A stretch of 64,000 bases of DNA. It comes from Progne subis subis. Lineage: Eukaryota; Chordata; Aves; Passeriformes; Hirundinidae. Made by a program: the position numbers and the translations under genes. Under the pieces are notes generated by a model. It made no database searches and was not told where the DNA came from. It worked only from the letters and a program-made list of their open reading frames with translations. Positions within the stretch are counted from its first letter, which is position 1; the number at the start of each line of letters is the position of its first letter. This document shows positions 11,690 through 21,870 of the stretch, one piece after another. The stretch lies in NCBI GenBank assembly GCA_022316685.1, contig JAKJHU010000674.1:1-64000 (forward strand). Reading direction: 5' to 3'.

Positions 11690-12291
11690 TGAGTCATTGA
11701 AAACCGATATAGTCACGGACAAAGACCCTCTAACTAGTTAAAGTTAGAAAGTGGTATGTTTATTCACCGGCGGGCAGCACGGGAGTCATCTCCGAAAGGC
11801 GTGGCCGCCCCGAACAAGGCTCTTTGCTCTCTATTTATTCTCCAAGATCTTACATACAATACATATGCATAACCCCAGCACCTCCCATCCCCGCTCTCTA
11901 TTGAAATGAGGCTATCAGTCCTTCACGCATGCGCAGTTCTTCTCTTGAATTGGGTCGGTGGTCTCGAATTGGGTCAGTGGTCTCAAAGGATGAAGTCAGG
12001 AGAGTCTTCATCAGGTCTCTGTGACCCTCTGGCACTGTCCAAGGTCCCCTGCTTCGTGATTGATGGATACCAAGTCCAGGTGCTGGCCATTGTTCTTACT
12101 GGTTTCAATCTGTTCTTATGACGGTTCACTTACTCCACTTCTTCTATAAACAAGCTCATAATATAATAGTTAGCTCTAGCTTGGGCATCTAATAATCAAA
12201 CCTACCATTTGCTAATCTAACTTACAACTTGATCAATATAAATTGCTTCTAACCCTTAGCTAAAATCTTAACTCTTTAAAGTCATGTATCA
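11690..12291 (-). repeat. ERV-3 3' LTR
   Basis: 602 bp, starting TGAGTCATTG on the plus strand and ending GTCATGTATCA. The adjoining sequence on the viral sense strand is a purine run with AAGGAGTGGGG, the polypurine tract. The left border is also the point where the block duplication stops. Confidence 0.85.
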
Positions 12292-12599
12292 TTTCCCCAC
12301 TCCTTCTTCAAAGTTAGTAAATTCTTTTACTAATATGTAAATTCTTCTTCATCTAGCAAAACTGTGGTAGGGGGTCCTTTAAAACTGTACTATATGCTCT
12401 TAATATTAAAGTTAAAGCTGCTAGTCACTTCAGCATTTTCCAATTCCAAAGAAATATTATAACAAACAAAATCAAATTTATACCAACTAAATTAAACAAA
12501 ACAATAATCAAATAAACCAAGGTATTGACCAAACCAGTTGCAGCTGGTGACTACTCCAAAAGCACATCCCACCAATGATGGGATGGGCCTTCTATTAAC

Positions 12600-12990
12600 T
12601 TTTAAATACTCCGTATAGTCTCTGTGTCATGATGCATTGCAATCAAAGTTCTCTTTCTTTCTTTTTTTTTCTTATTTGCTTTAATCCATGGTGTTTCAAT
12701 AATTGTGCAACTAAAATTAAGTTCATGTCTATAGGCACAGGCAATATTTCTTGAACAGTAGTCAAGTTTGCCTTTATATGTTGGTGGGATACAACATGTG
12801 CCTAAAAAAAAATCACATTCTTCAATTTTGACAAAGTTTCTTACACAGTTGCATTTGTAATTTTTAAGCATCTGAATCAGAGACTTACAGGAGATAAAAT
12901 CATAAGCTTTCCCTGGCACTTATATTTACCAGTCACATTATAATGCAGTGGTGCTGCATTAGCTGTGGCTATAGCGATGGTCATAAATGC
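12600..12990 (-). pseudogene. env: ERV-3 env fragment
   Basis: An open frame (12602-12919) encodes a cysteine-rich piece with NYKCNC and CCIPP motifs and two possible N-glycosylation sites. It is similar in layout to the cysteine-rich part of the ERV-B envelope (CACNFTKITGCDF there). The rest of env is not recognisable and the stretch to the LTR (12292-12600) is AT-rich and empty. Confidence 0.5.
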
Positions 12991-13103
12991 CACAATTTTC
13001 CAGGCTATACCTATTTGATTACCCATTACAATTACAAGCTTTCCTATTTTTCAAAAAGTTGTTATATTATACTTATCATTTATTTTCCCATTTTAGTTCA
13101 TTG

Positions 13104-13800
13104 TCACCCATATAACTTCCAGAGTTTCTCAGGAGCTTTCTTCACTTGTGAGTGATGGATCCAGGTGCTTTGTTCCTTGATCTTGATTGTATTAAAGATG
13201 ATGAGGAGCACTTGGAATGGTCCCCCACCGTGGTTCCAAAGTTTTTTCTGCAAAAGACTTAATGTATACATAATCCCCAGGCTATACATCATGTACTGGT
13301 CCATCTAGTTCTCTGGTTTGAGCCCCAGTTTTATGATTTGCTGCAATTTGCTACACAATTTTGAAATAAAATATGGCCTCCTATCTAAAAACATTGTGGC
13401 TGGGACTCCAAAGCATGGTATTATTTCTTATACACTGCTTTGGTTACCTCTTGCACTTTGGCAGTTCTGGTAGGGAAAGCTTCTGGCCACCCTGAAAAGG
13501 TATCTGTTAATACCAATAGGTATCCATGCCCTCCTTTCCTGGGTAGTTCTGAAAAATCAATTTGCTATTGCTGCCCAGGTACATATCTTTTCCCAATTTG
13601 CCCAAGCTTGGTTTAAAAATATTTTTGGGATTAGTTTGGAGGCAAAGGCTACATTGGCAAGTCACCTAAATTACTATATTTTACAAATTTCTAGCTATGA
13701 TTCTATCTTTCAAATAATTAGTTTATTCCCCAATGTGTTTTTTTTCATGTTCCTCTTTCACTAATGACTATAGCATGTAAGAGGGGGAACATAAGTCTTC
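13104..13800 (-). pseudogene. pol: ERV-3 integrase remnant
   Basis: Broken frames in this interval read as the integrase core, with pieces such as FPTRTAKVQ near 13460 and ETPWIK-type tail residues nearer env. Frameshifts occur about every 100-200 bp. The call rests on order (between RNase H and env) and these short matches. Confidence 0.6.
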
Positions 13801-15660
13801 CTTTCCTTTTACCTGTAATAGCCCACCCCTCTTGTCCTTTTTACTGTGCTTTGGCTTACCTTCAATGGAAATTTGCCCATCTGGAATTAAGACTGCCTAT
13901 CTCACCTTTAGCTGCTTCTTTTGCCTTTCTGTCCGCCAGCTTGTTTTCTTCATCCAATTCAGAGCTCACTTTTTGGTGTGCCTTGATATGCATGATGGCT
14001 GCCTTTTCAGGTAGCTGGGCTGCCTCCAACAGTTTTATTATCACTTGTGCATGTTTAATACTTTTTCCTTGTCAATTCGACAGTCCTCTTTCTTTCCAGA
14101 CAGCTCCATGTGCATGAACTACCCCAAATGCATACCTTAAGTCTGTGTAGATATTAACTTTCTTTCCTTTTGCCAGCTCTAAAGCCCAAGTTCAGGCAGT
14201 TATTTCAGCCTTCTGTGCCGAGGCGTTGGTTGGTAATGGTCCAGATTCTATTACCTCTCATCTCGTGGTAACCGCATACCCAGCATGCCTTCCACTGATG
14301 ACACAGCTGCTTCCATCGGTGGACCAGGTCTCAGTATTCTTCAAATCTGGGCAACTGGAGTGGGTGGCTTCGATGGCCTCCAGGCAGTCATGGATCACTG
14401 GTTCTCCCATACACACGCTGAGGAAGGAAGCTGGATTCACAATGTTAGTTACCACAATCTCAACATCATCTAATTCTACCAGTATGGCTTGGTACTTCAG
14501 GAGTCTCTGTGGGGAGAGCTAATGTCCCCCTTTCACTTTTAGGACTGCAGACACTGTGTGGGATACTGGCACGGTCATCTTCTGGCCTAGGATGAGCTTC
14601 CATGCCTCTTGGATGTTCACTGCCACTGCTGCAATGGCTCTGAGGCACCCTGGCCATCCCTTAGCTGCTGCATGCAGCTGCTTGGGCGAGTGCCCTGCGA
14701 TATGGGCCCAGGTTTTGTGCTGGTATTCCCAAGGCGATCCCCTGCTTCTCATGTGAAAACAAAAAGAATGGTGTAGTCACGTCTGGAAGTCCCAGGGCTG
14801 GAGCTGACATGAGGGCCTTCTTTAGCTGGTTGAAGGCTCGCGTTGCTTCTTTTGGAGATCCCTGCTCCCTTCCGTGATCAAGGCACACAGAGGTTTAACA
14901 AACAACCCATAGTTAAAAATCCACAGTCTGCACCACCCTGTCATGCCTAGAAAAGTGCTCAGTTCTTTTACTGTCTGGAGTTTTGGGGTCTGGCATATTG
15001 CTTCCTTGTGATTTAGGAGGCTTACCATCCACTCCAGACATGCCTCCATATACTGTAACAGTTGTCTTCCTGATGGAGCTTCCAGGATTCCAGATCTTTT
15101 GCTAGTTGTTCTCCAAACAAGGTGGGCAATTTTTTTTGAACTCCTGCAGAAGCACTGTCCATGTGAGCTTGACTTTTTTTTATTCAAATGCAAAAATTTT
15201 CTGGCTGGCTTCATGGAGAGGAAGGCAAAAGAAAGCATCCTTTAAATCTAAAACAATAAACCATGTTAGTTCAGGTGTTAAACAAGTTAACAAAGTGTAA
15301 GGGTTGGGAACCACTGGGTATAAATCCTCAGTTATCCTATTAACAGCTATAAGCCATCAGGCTTTTTAAACAGAAAAAGAATTTCAATCACTAGGCTAAT
15401 CCCTTAACTTTTCTTCAGGGGGTATTGCTTAACTCTAACTAGTTGTTTTCCCTCTTTTAAAACTTATCTTGCACTGGGGGTGCATTCTTTGCTCTCCTGG
15501 TATGTTAGAAGCTCAGACCCCAGAAAATACCTGATCTATTATTTTCCTGTAAATCTCACCTTCACTTTTAAACTTTAGCCTCATTAGTTTATCTACATCA
15601 AGCCTAACAATTCCACATATTGTTGGTCCTCAACCTCCAAAGTAATCTCTCCTTTTTTAA
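13801..15660 (-). pseudogene. pol: ERV-3 reverse transcriptase and RNase H remnant
   Basis: The RNase H end (13862-14044) reads MHIKAHQK and a later LADRKAKEAA segment. The RNase H start lies near 14290 (TDGSS then HAGYAV). The RT connection region is at 14661-14888. In the RT palm (14822-15238) the sequence passes from LLQYM into later residues, so the two catalytic aspartates of the YxDD box are missing. The polymerase is dead. Confidence 0.7.
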
Positions 15661-15663
15661 ATA

Positions 15664-15963
15664 CTATTTTTTTTTTTTAGGGTTTTTTGTTTTTTTGGTT
15701 TTTTTCTCTAATAGTTCCAATAAATCCCTGCCCAAAAGTGCTGATGAAGCATTGGGCATATATAAAAACCTGTGAATTCCCAATTGTTTCCCAAGTTTAT
15801 ATTTCAATGGTCTACAAAAATAGGCTTTTTCAGATTGGCCAGTTACCCCTTTCACCATAACATAATCATCTGTTATTGGTATTAAAGCTTTATTTAACAC
15901 TGAATATGTTGCCCCTGTGTTTATCAAAAACTTCATTTCTTTTTCTCCGTTCCCTAGTTTCAT
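15664..15963 (-). pseudogene. pro: ERV-3 protease fragment
   Basis: An open frame of 99 codons contains INTGATYS near residue 14, the aspartic protease active-site signature with the catalytic Asp changed to Asn, and LLGRDLLEL near residue 73, the second conserved block. An active protease dimer needs the Asp, so this copy is inactive even though the frame is open. The end is low-complexity lysine. Confidence 0.75.
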
Positions 15964-16640
15964 TATAACTAGAGGGTCTCCTAGGGTAAGATCCTCCGGT
16001 CCATCTTAGTTTTTCTTAACATGAGCAACCACCGCCTCCCCATTGTGATGTCCTCTTCTTTGGTTTGTTTCTGAGTCCAGGATGCTGTAGGAACCTCTGG
16101 AAAGGGCTCCTCTTCCTCACTATCACTGCTGGGCAGTGGGAGAGATTTAGGAGTAAGTGGAGTAGTCGGAGTAGGGGATAAAGATGGAGTTGGAGTTAAA
16201 GGTGGAGCTGGAGTTAAAACAGAAATTGTTGCTCTAAATCAGCTTGATCAAGGAGCTGTTGTTTACACTGGGCACATTCTCTGTACCAGTTAGCAGAAGA
16301 ACAACAGTAACATCCTGCACAAATTTTACACTGCAAAAGCACCCAGGCACAGTGACAACCTCTAGATGCACCAAAAGCTGCAGGAAAATTCCCAAAAATA
16401 CAAGATATTCCATTCACTTCTTTTTGACTTTCTAAATTCTCCATAGCCCATTGCTCCTACTCCAGAGCCACTAGTCTCCCAACAGACATCTGATATTCAC
16501 TTCTTTTTGACTTCCTAAATTCTCCACAGCTCATTGCTCCTACTCCAGAGCCACTAGTCTCCCAACAGACATCTGATATAAACCTTCTAGATACATTCTC
16601 TTATTTTCTCTGTCTATTCACCAGTTTGCTGAATTCACAA
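15964..16640 (-). pseudogene. gag: ERV-3 truncated gag
   Basis: Minus-strand frames give a cysteine-rich piece (16214-16444) followed by a Pro/Thr/Ser-rich stretch near 16090-16210 of the sort found between matrix and capsid. Capsid and nucleocapsid are absent: protease follows within about 100 bp. Identification is by position and composition. Confidence 0.45.
16412..16577 (-). repeat. 83-bp tandem duplication in ERV-3 gag
   Basis: Two copies of an 83-bp unit, starting ATTCACTTCTTTTTGACTT, lie side by side with three or four differences between them. Confidence 0.9.
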
Positions 16641-18103
16641 ACTCCTACGAGTCAAGCCTAAACCACTTAGGTAAAGGAATTGCTTTTATTCATCTGGCCA
16701 GATTGAGTTTTTTGAATTACAACAATCTACAAACACAGTTTCCATACCTAAAATCACAACTAAGCTCTTGTCAAGGGTTTCTATTACTTTGTGGCAAACT
16801 GGTTCTGTTCTTTGTCTGTCCTCAATCTACTTCAAAAACATTCACGCTTCAGCTCTCAGAGGCTAATCAACTCTTTCACTCAGCTTATGCTGCACTTAAA
16901 ACTTTTAACACAAGATGGATGTTGCCTCAAAAATACAGTTACAGTGAACACCCTCCCGGTAACCAAAACACACACACCACAGTCACAGCAGGGAGGGGGC
17001 TTTAAGGGTTTTCATACACCCCACTCGCTTCGTTTTTCCCCGGCCGTTTCAGTCGCCCGAAAACGGAACCGCGGGTCCAAACTCCTCAATCTCTTTGTGC
17101 TGGTAGCACGTCTCAACAAACTCTCTCACAATCTTTCTCACAGTCAGGACACATTCACACAGTGTAACAACCACAAATCAGGATTTGCCCTTACAATAGT
17201 CCCAAATTCTAGCAAACTGAGCCCTCTATGGCACAGCAAATGGCAAAATCCCCTTCTGCCAGCAACAACAATCCGAGCCCTCCATGGCCCGGTACAACAG
17301 CTTAACAGCTTTCTCTGCTGGCAACCAAGTACAACTGACCAGATACCAATCAAGCTTGCAAGCACACTACAGAGGCACGAGTTGTGCGTGGGACGTCTCC
17401 CACGACTTACCAACAGCCTTTCCTGACCATGCCTACGCCTTACAGGTCAAATCACTTACGACACAAACTCTTACAAAACACAACACACACGGTGCACCAA
17501 TAATTCTTCCACAGCCTAGACACACAAACCCACAAAACACAAATCTGTGCACACTACACACACCCACACCCACACCCACCTGGTGCGCATGGAGCCGCAA
17601 TCAGGATTTTCTGCGGCGCACGACGGGACCCTTTGCATCTTAAAACTCAGGCTAGCCGCTCGAATTATGGATGACCAAGGTACCTTTAAACCAAAAACTG
17701 ACAACAAACCCGGTTATCCTATTGCCGCTGTTGCCCCACCACGGGACACAGATTATCAAGGCACAACAAAAACCGATTGCCGCTCCCACCACGGGACACG
17801 GGTTACCAAACCAAAACCAAGCCAAACCAGGCTCTGCAGAGCAACCTAGGCATGCGTTGTGCAGGAGACGTCTCTCAGTGTCTTACCAACCGCCTTTACC
17901 AAAAAGGTACCTATTTTTCAAGTATAAACATACCTTTTTGTCCGGAGTTTCTAGTAGTCAGGAGTTCTTGTCTGCTGCTGGATGAACAGGTCGGGCAGCG
18001 GAGCCCACTCTTCCAGGAATATCCCGGGGGCGCCCTGAGGGGGTCCTCCACCCGAGCTGGTCTCACAGCCGAGCAGAACCTTCTCCTGCCTGGCTCGCCA
18101 AAT
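16641..18103 (-). other. ERV-3 5' leader, 1.4 kb
   Basis: This interval lies between gag and the 5' LTR in viral orientation. It includes a CA-rich tract (about 17540-17580) and two similar blocks with CCACGGGACAC near 17740 and 17795. Plus-strand open frames here have no family features. The primer binding site closes it at 18083-18100. Confidence 0.55.
18083..18100 (-). promoter_or_regulatory. ERV-3 primer binding site
   Basis: On the minus strand TGGCGAGCCAGGCAGGAG begins three bases inside the LTR. It keeps the invariant TGG and shares TGGCG and GGCAGGA with the complement of a tRNA-Ser 3' end, so a serine primer is the best guess. The middle bases do not fit well. Confidence 0.5.
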
Positions 18104-18220
18104 TGAGTCATTGAAAACCGATATAGTCACGGACAAAGACCCTCTGACTGATTAAAGTTCGAAAGTGGTATGTTTATTCACTGGCGGGCGGCACGGGAGT
18201 CATCTCCGAAAGGCGTGGCC
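18104..18220 (-). repeat. ERV-3 5' LTR, truncated
   Basis: The first 117 bp match 11690-11806 closely, then similarity stops at GGCGTGGCC. Confidence 0.88.
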
Positions 18221-18306
18221 ACCTGCCGGTGAATAAACATACCACTCTCTAACTTTAATCAGTTACAGGGTCTTTGTCCGTGACTATATCGGTTTTCAAT
18301 GACTCA
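18221..18306 (+). repeat. Inverted copy of the ERV-3 LTR tip
   Basis: The sequence is the reverse complement of the first 80 or so bases of the LTR, making a large imperfect palindrome with 18104-18190. It ends with the LTR terminal TGACTCA and rDNA spacer begins at the next base. Confidence 0.88.
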
Positions 18307-19134
18307 CTACCGCGGTCTGGGGTGGCCCCACGATGCCAGGTCTACCCGGCTCTGGGGCCGGCCACTGCCAGCCGCCGTGCCCGGCAGCGGTCCCGGGAGT
18401 GCGGCCGCAGGGGTCCGCCAGCCAGCAAAGCCTCGGGCGCTCGCGATGTCAGCTCGGGACTCGGTGGCGTCCGCCTCCGGCATCGGCGGTGGAGCGCGGC
18501 TGCCCGACGCTCGGCCCTTCCGGTGGGAGCGGTCCCGCGGGTCGAGGCCCGCGTCGGCGAGGCGGTCATCGCCGTCTGTCATCTCGGGCGTTGTAAGGCC
18601 GCTGGGGAGAAGGCCGGCCGCGGCGGCGGCGCGGCGGCGCTCCACGAGCCCGCAGAGCGGTGGAGGGCACTCGAGCGTGAGCGGGGGCCAGCGGGCGTGC
18701 CCCCGGCCTTTGTCGTCCCATGAAGAGGAGGCAGGGCGGCTGCCGTGCCCCTCCGCGGTCCGGCGCGTGTCGCGATGCCCCCTCCGCGTGGAGGCTGGGC
18801 CGAGCCCGGGCGCCTGGGGCCGCCTCCAAAGGACGGGCGTCTTTTGAGGCGGCGTCATCCCCGCCTGGCGGGGGGCGGCGGTCAGGGGTGCGAGCCCCCC
18901 TGCCTTTTTGCTGGCCTTGGGAGCATTCCATGGCTTCTCGCCCTTTTTTTTTCTTTTCCTCCAACCTTTCTCACCTCCTCTGTTGGTGGTTGTGCTCGTA
19001 CGGTCCGAGTGAGGTGCACGCGTGCCAGCCCTTCCCATCCTCACAAGGGGAAAAGAGAAAAAAAGGGAGGCCTGCTCCACGCTGAGCCGGTCCCCAGCCC
19101 CTCCGCGTGTGCGGGGTCGGTGCCGAAAGCCAGA
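18307..19134 (+). other. rDNA internal transcribed spacer 1 (3' part)
   Basis: Very GC-rich DNA directly upstream of the 5.8S gene and downstream of an LTR. Position identifies it as ITS1; spacer sequence is not conserved enough to confirm by eye. The 18S gene is absent. Overlapping open frames on both strands reflect the lack of AT-rich stops. Confidence 0.8.
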
Positions 19135-19145
19135 CAACTCTTAGC

Positions 19146-19189
<44 letters not shown>

Positions 19190-19291
19190 TGAGAATTAAT
19201 GTGAATTGCAGGACACATTGATCATCAACACTTCGAACGCACTTGTGGCCCCGGGTTCCTCCCGGGGCTACGCCTGTCTTGAGCGTCGCTT
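19135..19291 (+). rRNA. 5.8S rRNA gene, decayed
   Basis: The stretch follows the vertebrate 5.8S rRNA almost base for base: the GATCACTCGGCTCGTGCG block, the GATGAAGAACGCAGCTAGCT block, GAATTGCAGGACACATTGAT and the GGCCCCGGGTTCC hairpin. Against the vertebrate consensus as I recall it there is a lost G near 19146, an added T near 19280 and four substitutions, all at CpG sites (to TpG or CpA), near 19136, 19191, 19226 and 19243. Functional 5.8S is nearly invariant, so this unit is not under selection. Length is still about 157 nt. Confidence 0.93.
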
Positions 19292-20017
19292 GACGATCAA
19301 TTGCCGTCTGGGGGGGGGGGTCACTCCCTGGCAGCGCGGCTGGGGGTTGCCTCGCAGGCCCCGTTGCCCGCGGTGGGCGGCGGTGGTGGCGGCAGCCGTT
19401 GGCCGGTGCCCGCAGGGGAAGGCGGTTGTGGCCGGGGGGTCGGCGAAGGAAGCGTTTGCTTTTCCTCGGCGGCTGCCGCCCTTCCCCTCTTTCCCTGCGG
19501 CCCGGCGGGCATCGTCGCGGTTGTCGGCAACCGCGCGAGGGCCTTCGTCCCCCTAAAGGCAGACTCGGGGAGCGCTCCGCAGTTCCCCGCTCCCAGAGCG
19601 AGCCGCAGGGCTGGAGCTCGTCCTCACCCCTCGGGGCCGCGCTGCGGTGTGGCGCCAGCGGCCAGGGCAGAGCGAGAGAGACGGCGTCGCCAACGCCACC
19701 GAGGGGACACCCAGCAGAGAGAGAAGGCTTCGAGAAGGTGGGAGGCGAGGCGCGGGCCTCACCCCCGGACTCCACCCCGCACGGGCGGCTGTCTGCGGGT
19801 GGGTACCGCGCGAGTACCATGCTGTGCTGCCGCATGCATGCGAGGCCGCGAGCGCCGGGGACGAGGAGGGCGGCTCCCCCCTCCTCCTTCCCGCCCTCTC
19901 GCCTCTCCGCGGCGGTCGTCTCGGTGCATGTGGGACGGGGCCGGACGAGGTGCCGCGTGTGGGTGAGTGCGCTCCACGTGGCCCGCCCGGGCGCCGGGAC
20001 GCACGCGTGCGCGCGTG
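19292..20017 (+). other. rDNA internal transcribed spacer 2 and junction to 28S
   Basis: It starts with GACGATCAATTGCCGTC, the usual start of ITS2, and includes GCGCGGCTGGGGGTTGCC and GTCCCCCTAAAGGCAGAC, which match recalled vertebrate ITS2. The conserved 5' beginning of 28S never appears. Somewhere before 20018 the sequence passes into an expansion segment in the distal half of 28S, so a deletion of a few kilobases lies inside this interval. Confidence 0.8.
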
Positions 20018-20407
20018 GCAGCGACTCTGGAAGCGCGCGCCGGGCCCTTCCAGTGGATCGCCCCAGCTGCGGCGGGTGCCGCCCGCCCCCCCCTCCGCCC
20101 GCCTCCGCCTTGCCGCGGCCGGCGCCCCGGGGGCGGCCGCCGTCTTCGTCGCCCGCGCGCCGCCGCCTCGTCCCGGCTCCCCGCCGGGCGGGGTTCCCGC
20201 GGCGCGCGGTGGGCGGCCCGGCGCGGACCGTCGACCGGCGTCAGCCGAGCGGTTTCGCACGGGGGAGGGTCCCCGGGGCGGGTCCCAGGGCCGGCGCCCC
20301 GCCTCGGCTGGCGCCTAGCAGCCGGCTTAGAACTGGTGCGGACCAGGGGAATCGGACTGTTTAATTAAAACAAAGCATCGCGAAGGCCCGAGGCGGGTGT
20401 TGACGCG

Positions 20408-20439
<32 letters not shown>

Positions 20440-20462
20440 AGTGAAGAAATTCAATGAAGCGT

Positions 20463-20495
<33 letters not shown>

Positions 20496-20505
20496 TCTCT
20501 TAAGG
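20018..20505 (+). rRNA. 28S rRNA fragment upstream of the R2 site
   Basis: The text reads as 28S from the large expansion segment (GCGACTCTGG and GTGGATCGCCCCAGCTGCGG) through GGCGCCTAGCAGCCGGCTTAG, TTAGAACTGGTGCGGACCAG and GGTGTTGACGCGATGTGATT to AACTATGACTCTC, the R2 target. A few bases differ from the highly conserved core. The last bases are a repeat of the target: TCTTA is followed by a second TCTCTTAAGG (20496-20505). Confidence 0.93.
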
Positions 20506-21530
20506 TGATAAAATTAGTAACCATTGGCTCCAATTTTATAGGCGCATACCTCACAGGCAACTCCTCACTTGCGTTACAACTCAGGGCCAACATTTACCCC
20601 ACAAGAGAATTTCTCGATCGGGGTAGACAGGATACGTACATCAAATCCTGTAGGCATTGCGATGCAGAAAACGAAACCTGCGCCCACATCATCGGGAACT
20701 GCCCAGTGACACAGGACGCTCGAATCAAGAGGCACAACAACATCTGCGAAATGCTTCTTGAGGAGGCAAAGAAGGCAGACTGGGTAGTGTTGAAGGAACC
20801 GCACATAAGGGACACCAGCAAGGAACTGTACAAACCAGATCTAATATTTGTGAAGGACGGTCGTGCACTTGTTGTCGGTGTGACAGTACAATACGAAGCA
20901 GAAAAAACAACGCTAGAGGCAGCTGCTGCAGAGAAGGTAGACAAGTACAAACATTTGGAAACCGAGGTACGAAACCTCACCAACGCAAAGGATGTTGTCT
21001 TTATGGGCTTTCCCCTCGGGGCGCGAGGGAAACGGTACCCGGCGGAAACTTTGAACTTTAGGGGCCCTTGGCCTCTCCAAATCAAGACAAGAGTCAATTG
21101 CAAGGACTTTAACCACAGTTTGCACTCTTATCATCTGTGGACATTGTACATATGTTTGCCAGTAGGGCTAGACAGTTACGGAATTCAGACTAGTATAGTA
21201 TGTTTGTTTGCATTGTTATAATTTTTATATTTTTGCATTTTCTTTACTGCATTGTAGGGGTGTTTTTTGGTAATATTTTTCTAGTTATTCTTGTATGTTT
21301 TAATTGTTCTTATTTTTTATATATTTAATAATAAAGTAGACGGTAGCTGGGGCGTAGGGCAGCCACAGGCCAGTTAGGTAGCTGATAGTAATTAGGGACA
21401 GAATTTATTATTTCATAACGTGTCAATTACCACCCGATTTGGACCAATTTACCGGATTTGTCCAAGGTGGACGGGCCACCTTTACTTACCCCAGAAAAGG
21501 AGCATATATAATTTATATGTGTTCGAAAAA
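20506..21530 (+). mobile_element. R2 retrotransposon no. 1, 5'-truncated
   Basis: It is inserted at the exact 28S R2 site and keeps only the C-terminal part of the R2 protein and the 3' UTR. The UTR contains the hairpin AGGTGGACGGGCCACCT (21465-21481), also found in R2 no. 2. It ends GTTCGAAAAA, followed by TAGC, the first bases of the 28S sequence that normally follows R2. Sequence differs clearly from R2 no. 2, roughly 60 percent identity in the shared protein part as judged by eye, so it belongs to a separate R2 lineage. Confidence 0.9.
20510..21170 (+). pseudogene. R2 no. 1 protein, C-terminal domain (zinc knuckle and endonuclease)
   Basis: The open frame covers the end of the R2 reverse transcriptase-linked region: a CCHC knuckle (CRHC then H and C near 20650-20700) and the restriction-like endonuclease with KPDLIFV near 20830. 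In R2 endonucleases this is followed by a second acidic residue in VVDVTV; here the codon at 20877-20879 encodes Gly, giving VVGVTV. The C-terminal part shifts frame near 21045. It encodes no reverse transcriptase domain because of truncation. Confidence 0.85.
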
Positions 21531-21870
21531 TAGCTTGAGAGAGCTAGTTACTAACTGGGCTTAGCTGCAGAAGTCACATCTCCACATGGTCCCGCCGGAT
21601 GCCCGTAAAGGGTAATAAAGTTGACTTCTGCCCCAGCGTGAGCGAGGGTGCACTGGTTGCCCCCTCTCTATCGTCTGGCCTCACCATCCAGCAGTAGTTT
21701 CACGACTCGCAGAAACAAAAGTTTCTTGGCGTGGCTTTTTGCTGACGCCCGAAGCCTTGTCCACGGGCTAAGTTGGACACAGTCTGCAATTTGGTCGAGG
21801 GTTCCGACTGCAGACTTCGACAACCCTCACTGGATTGTGACTTTGACTAAACGCCATCTTCTGTCAAACT
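21531..21870 (+). promoter_or_regulatory. R2 no. 2 5' leader with long-stem structure
   Basis: R2 elements are co-transcribed with rRNA, and in many species the 5' end folds as an HDV-like ribozyme. Here GCAGAAGTCA (about 21566) can pair with TGACTTCTGC (about 21625), extended by GCTG/CAGC across a small bulge. The enclosed bases contain CATGGTCCCGCC, which resembles the early segment of the HDV ribozyme. The full double-pseudoknot could not be fitted by eye. Confidence 0.35.

Larger units (their letters stand above)
11690..18220 (-). mobile_element. ERV-3: decayed class I provirus with truncated 5' LTR
   Basis: A complete LTR (11690-12291) and the beginning of a matching one (18104-18220) enclose env, integrase, RNase H, reverse transcriptase, protease and a short gag on the minus strand. 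A polypurine tract lies just inside 12292. The primer site differs from those of ERV-1 and ERV-A. The 5' LTR is cut after 117 bp and followed by an inverted copy of the LTR tip, so the element was rearranged after insertion. Much of gag (capsid and nucleocapsid) is missing. Confidence 0.85.

Noticed and set aside
18274..20368. Several long open frames on both strands (up to 321 codons) in GC-rich DNA
   Set aside because: They lie over ITS1, 5.8S, ITS2 and 28S. High GC removes stop codons; the DNA is ribosomal spacer.
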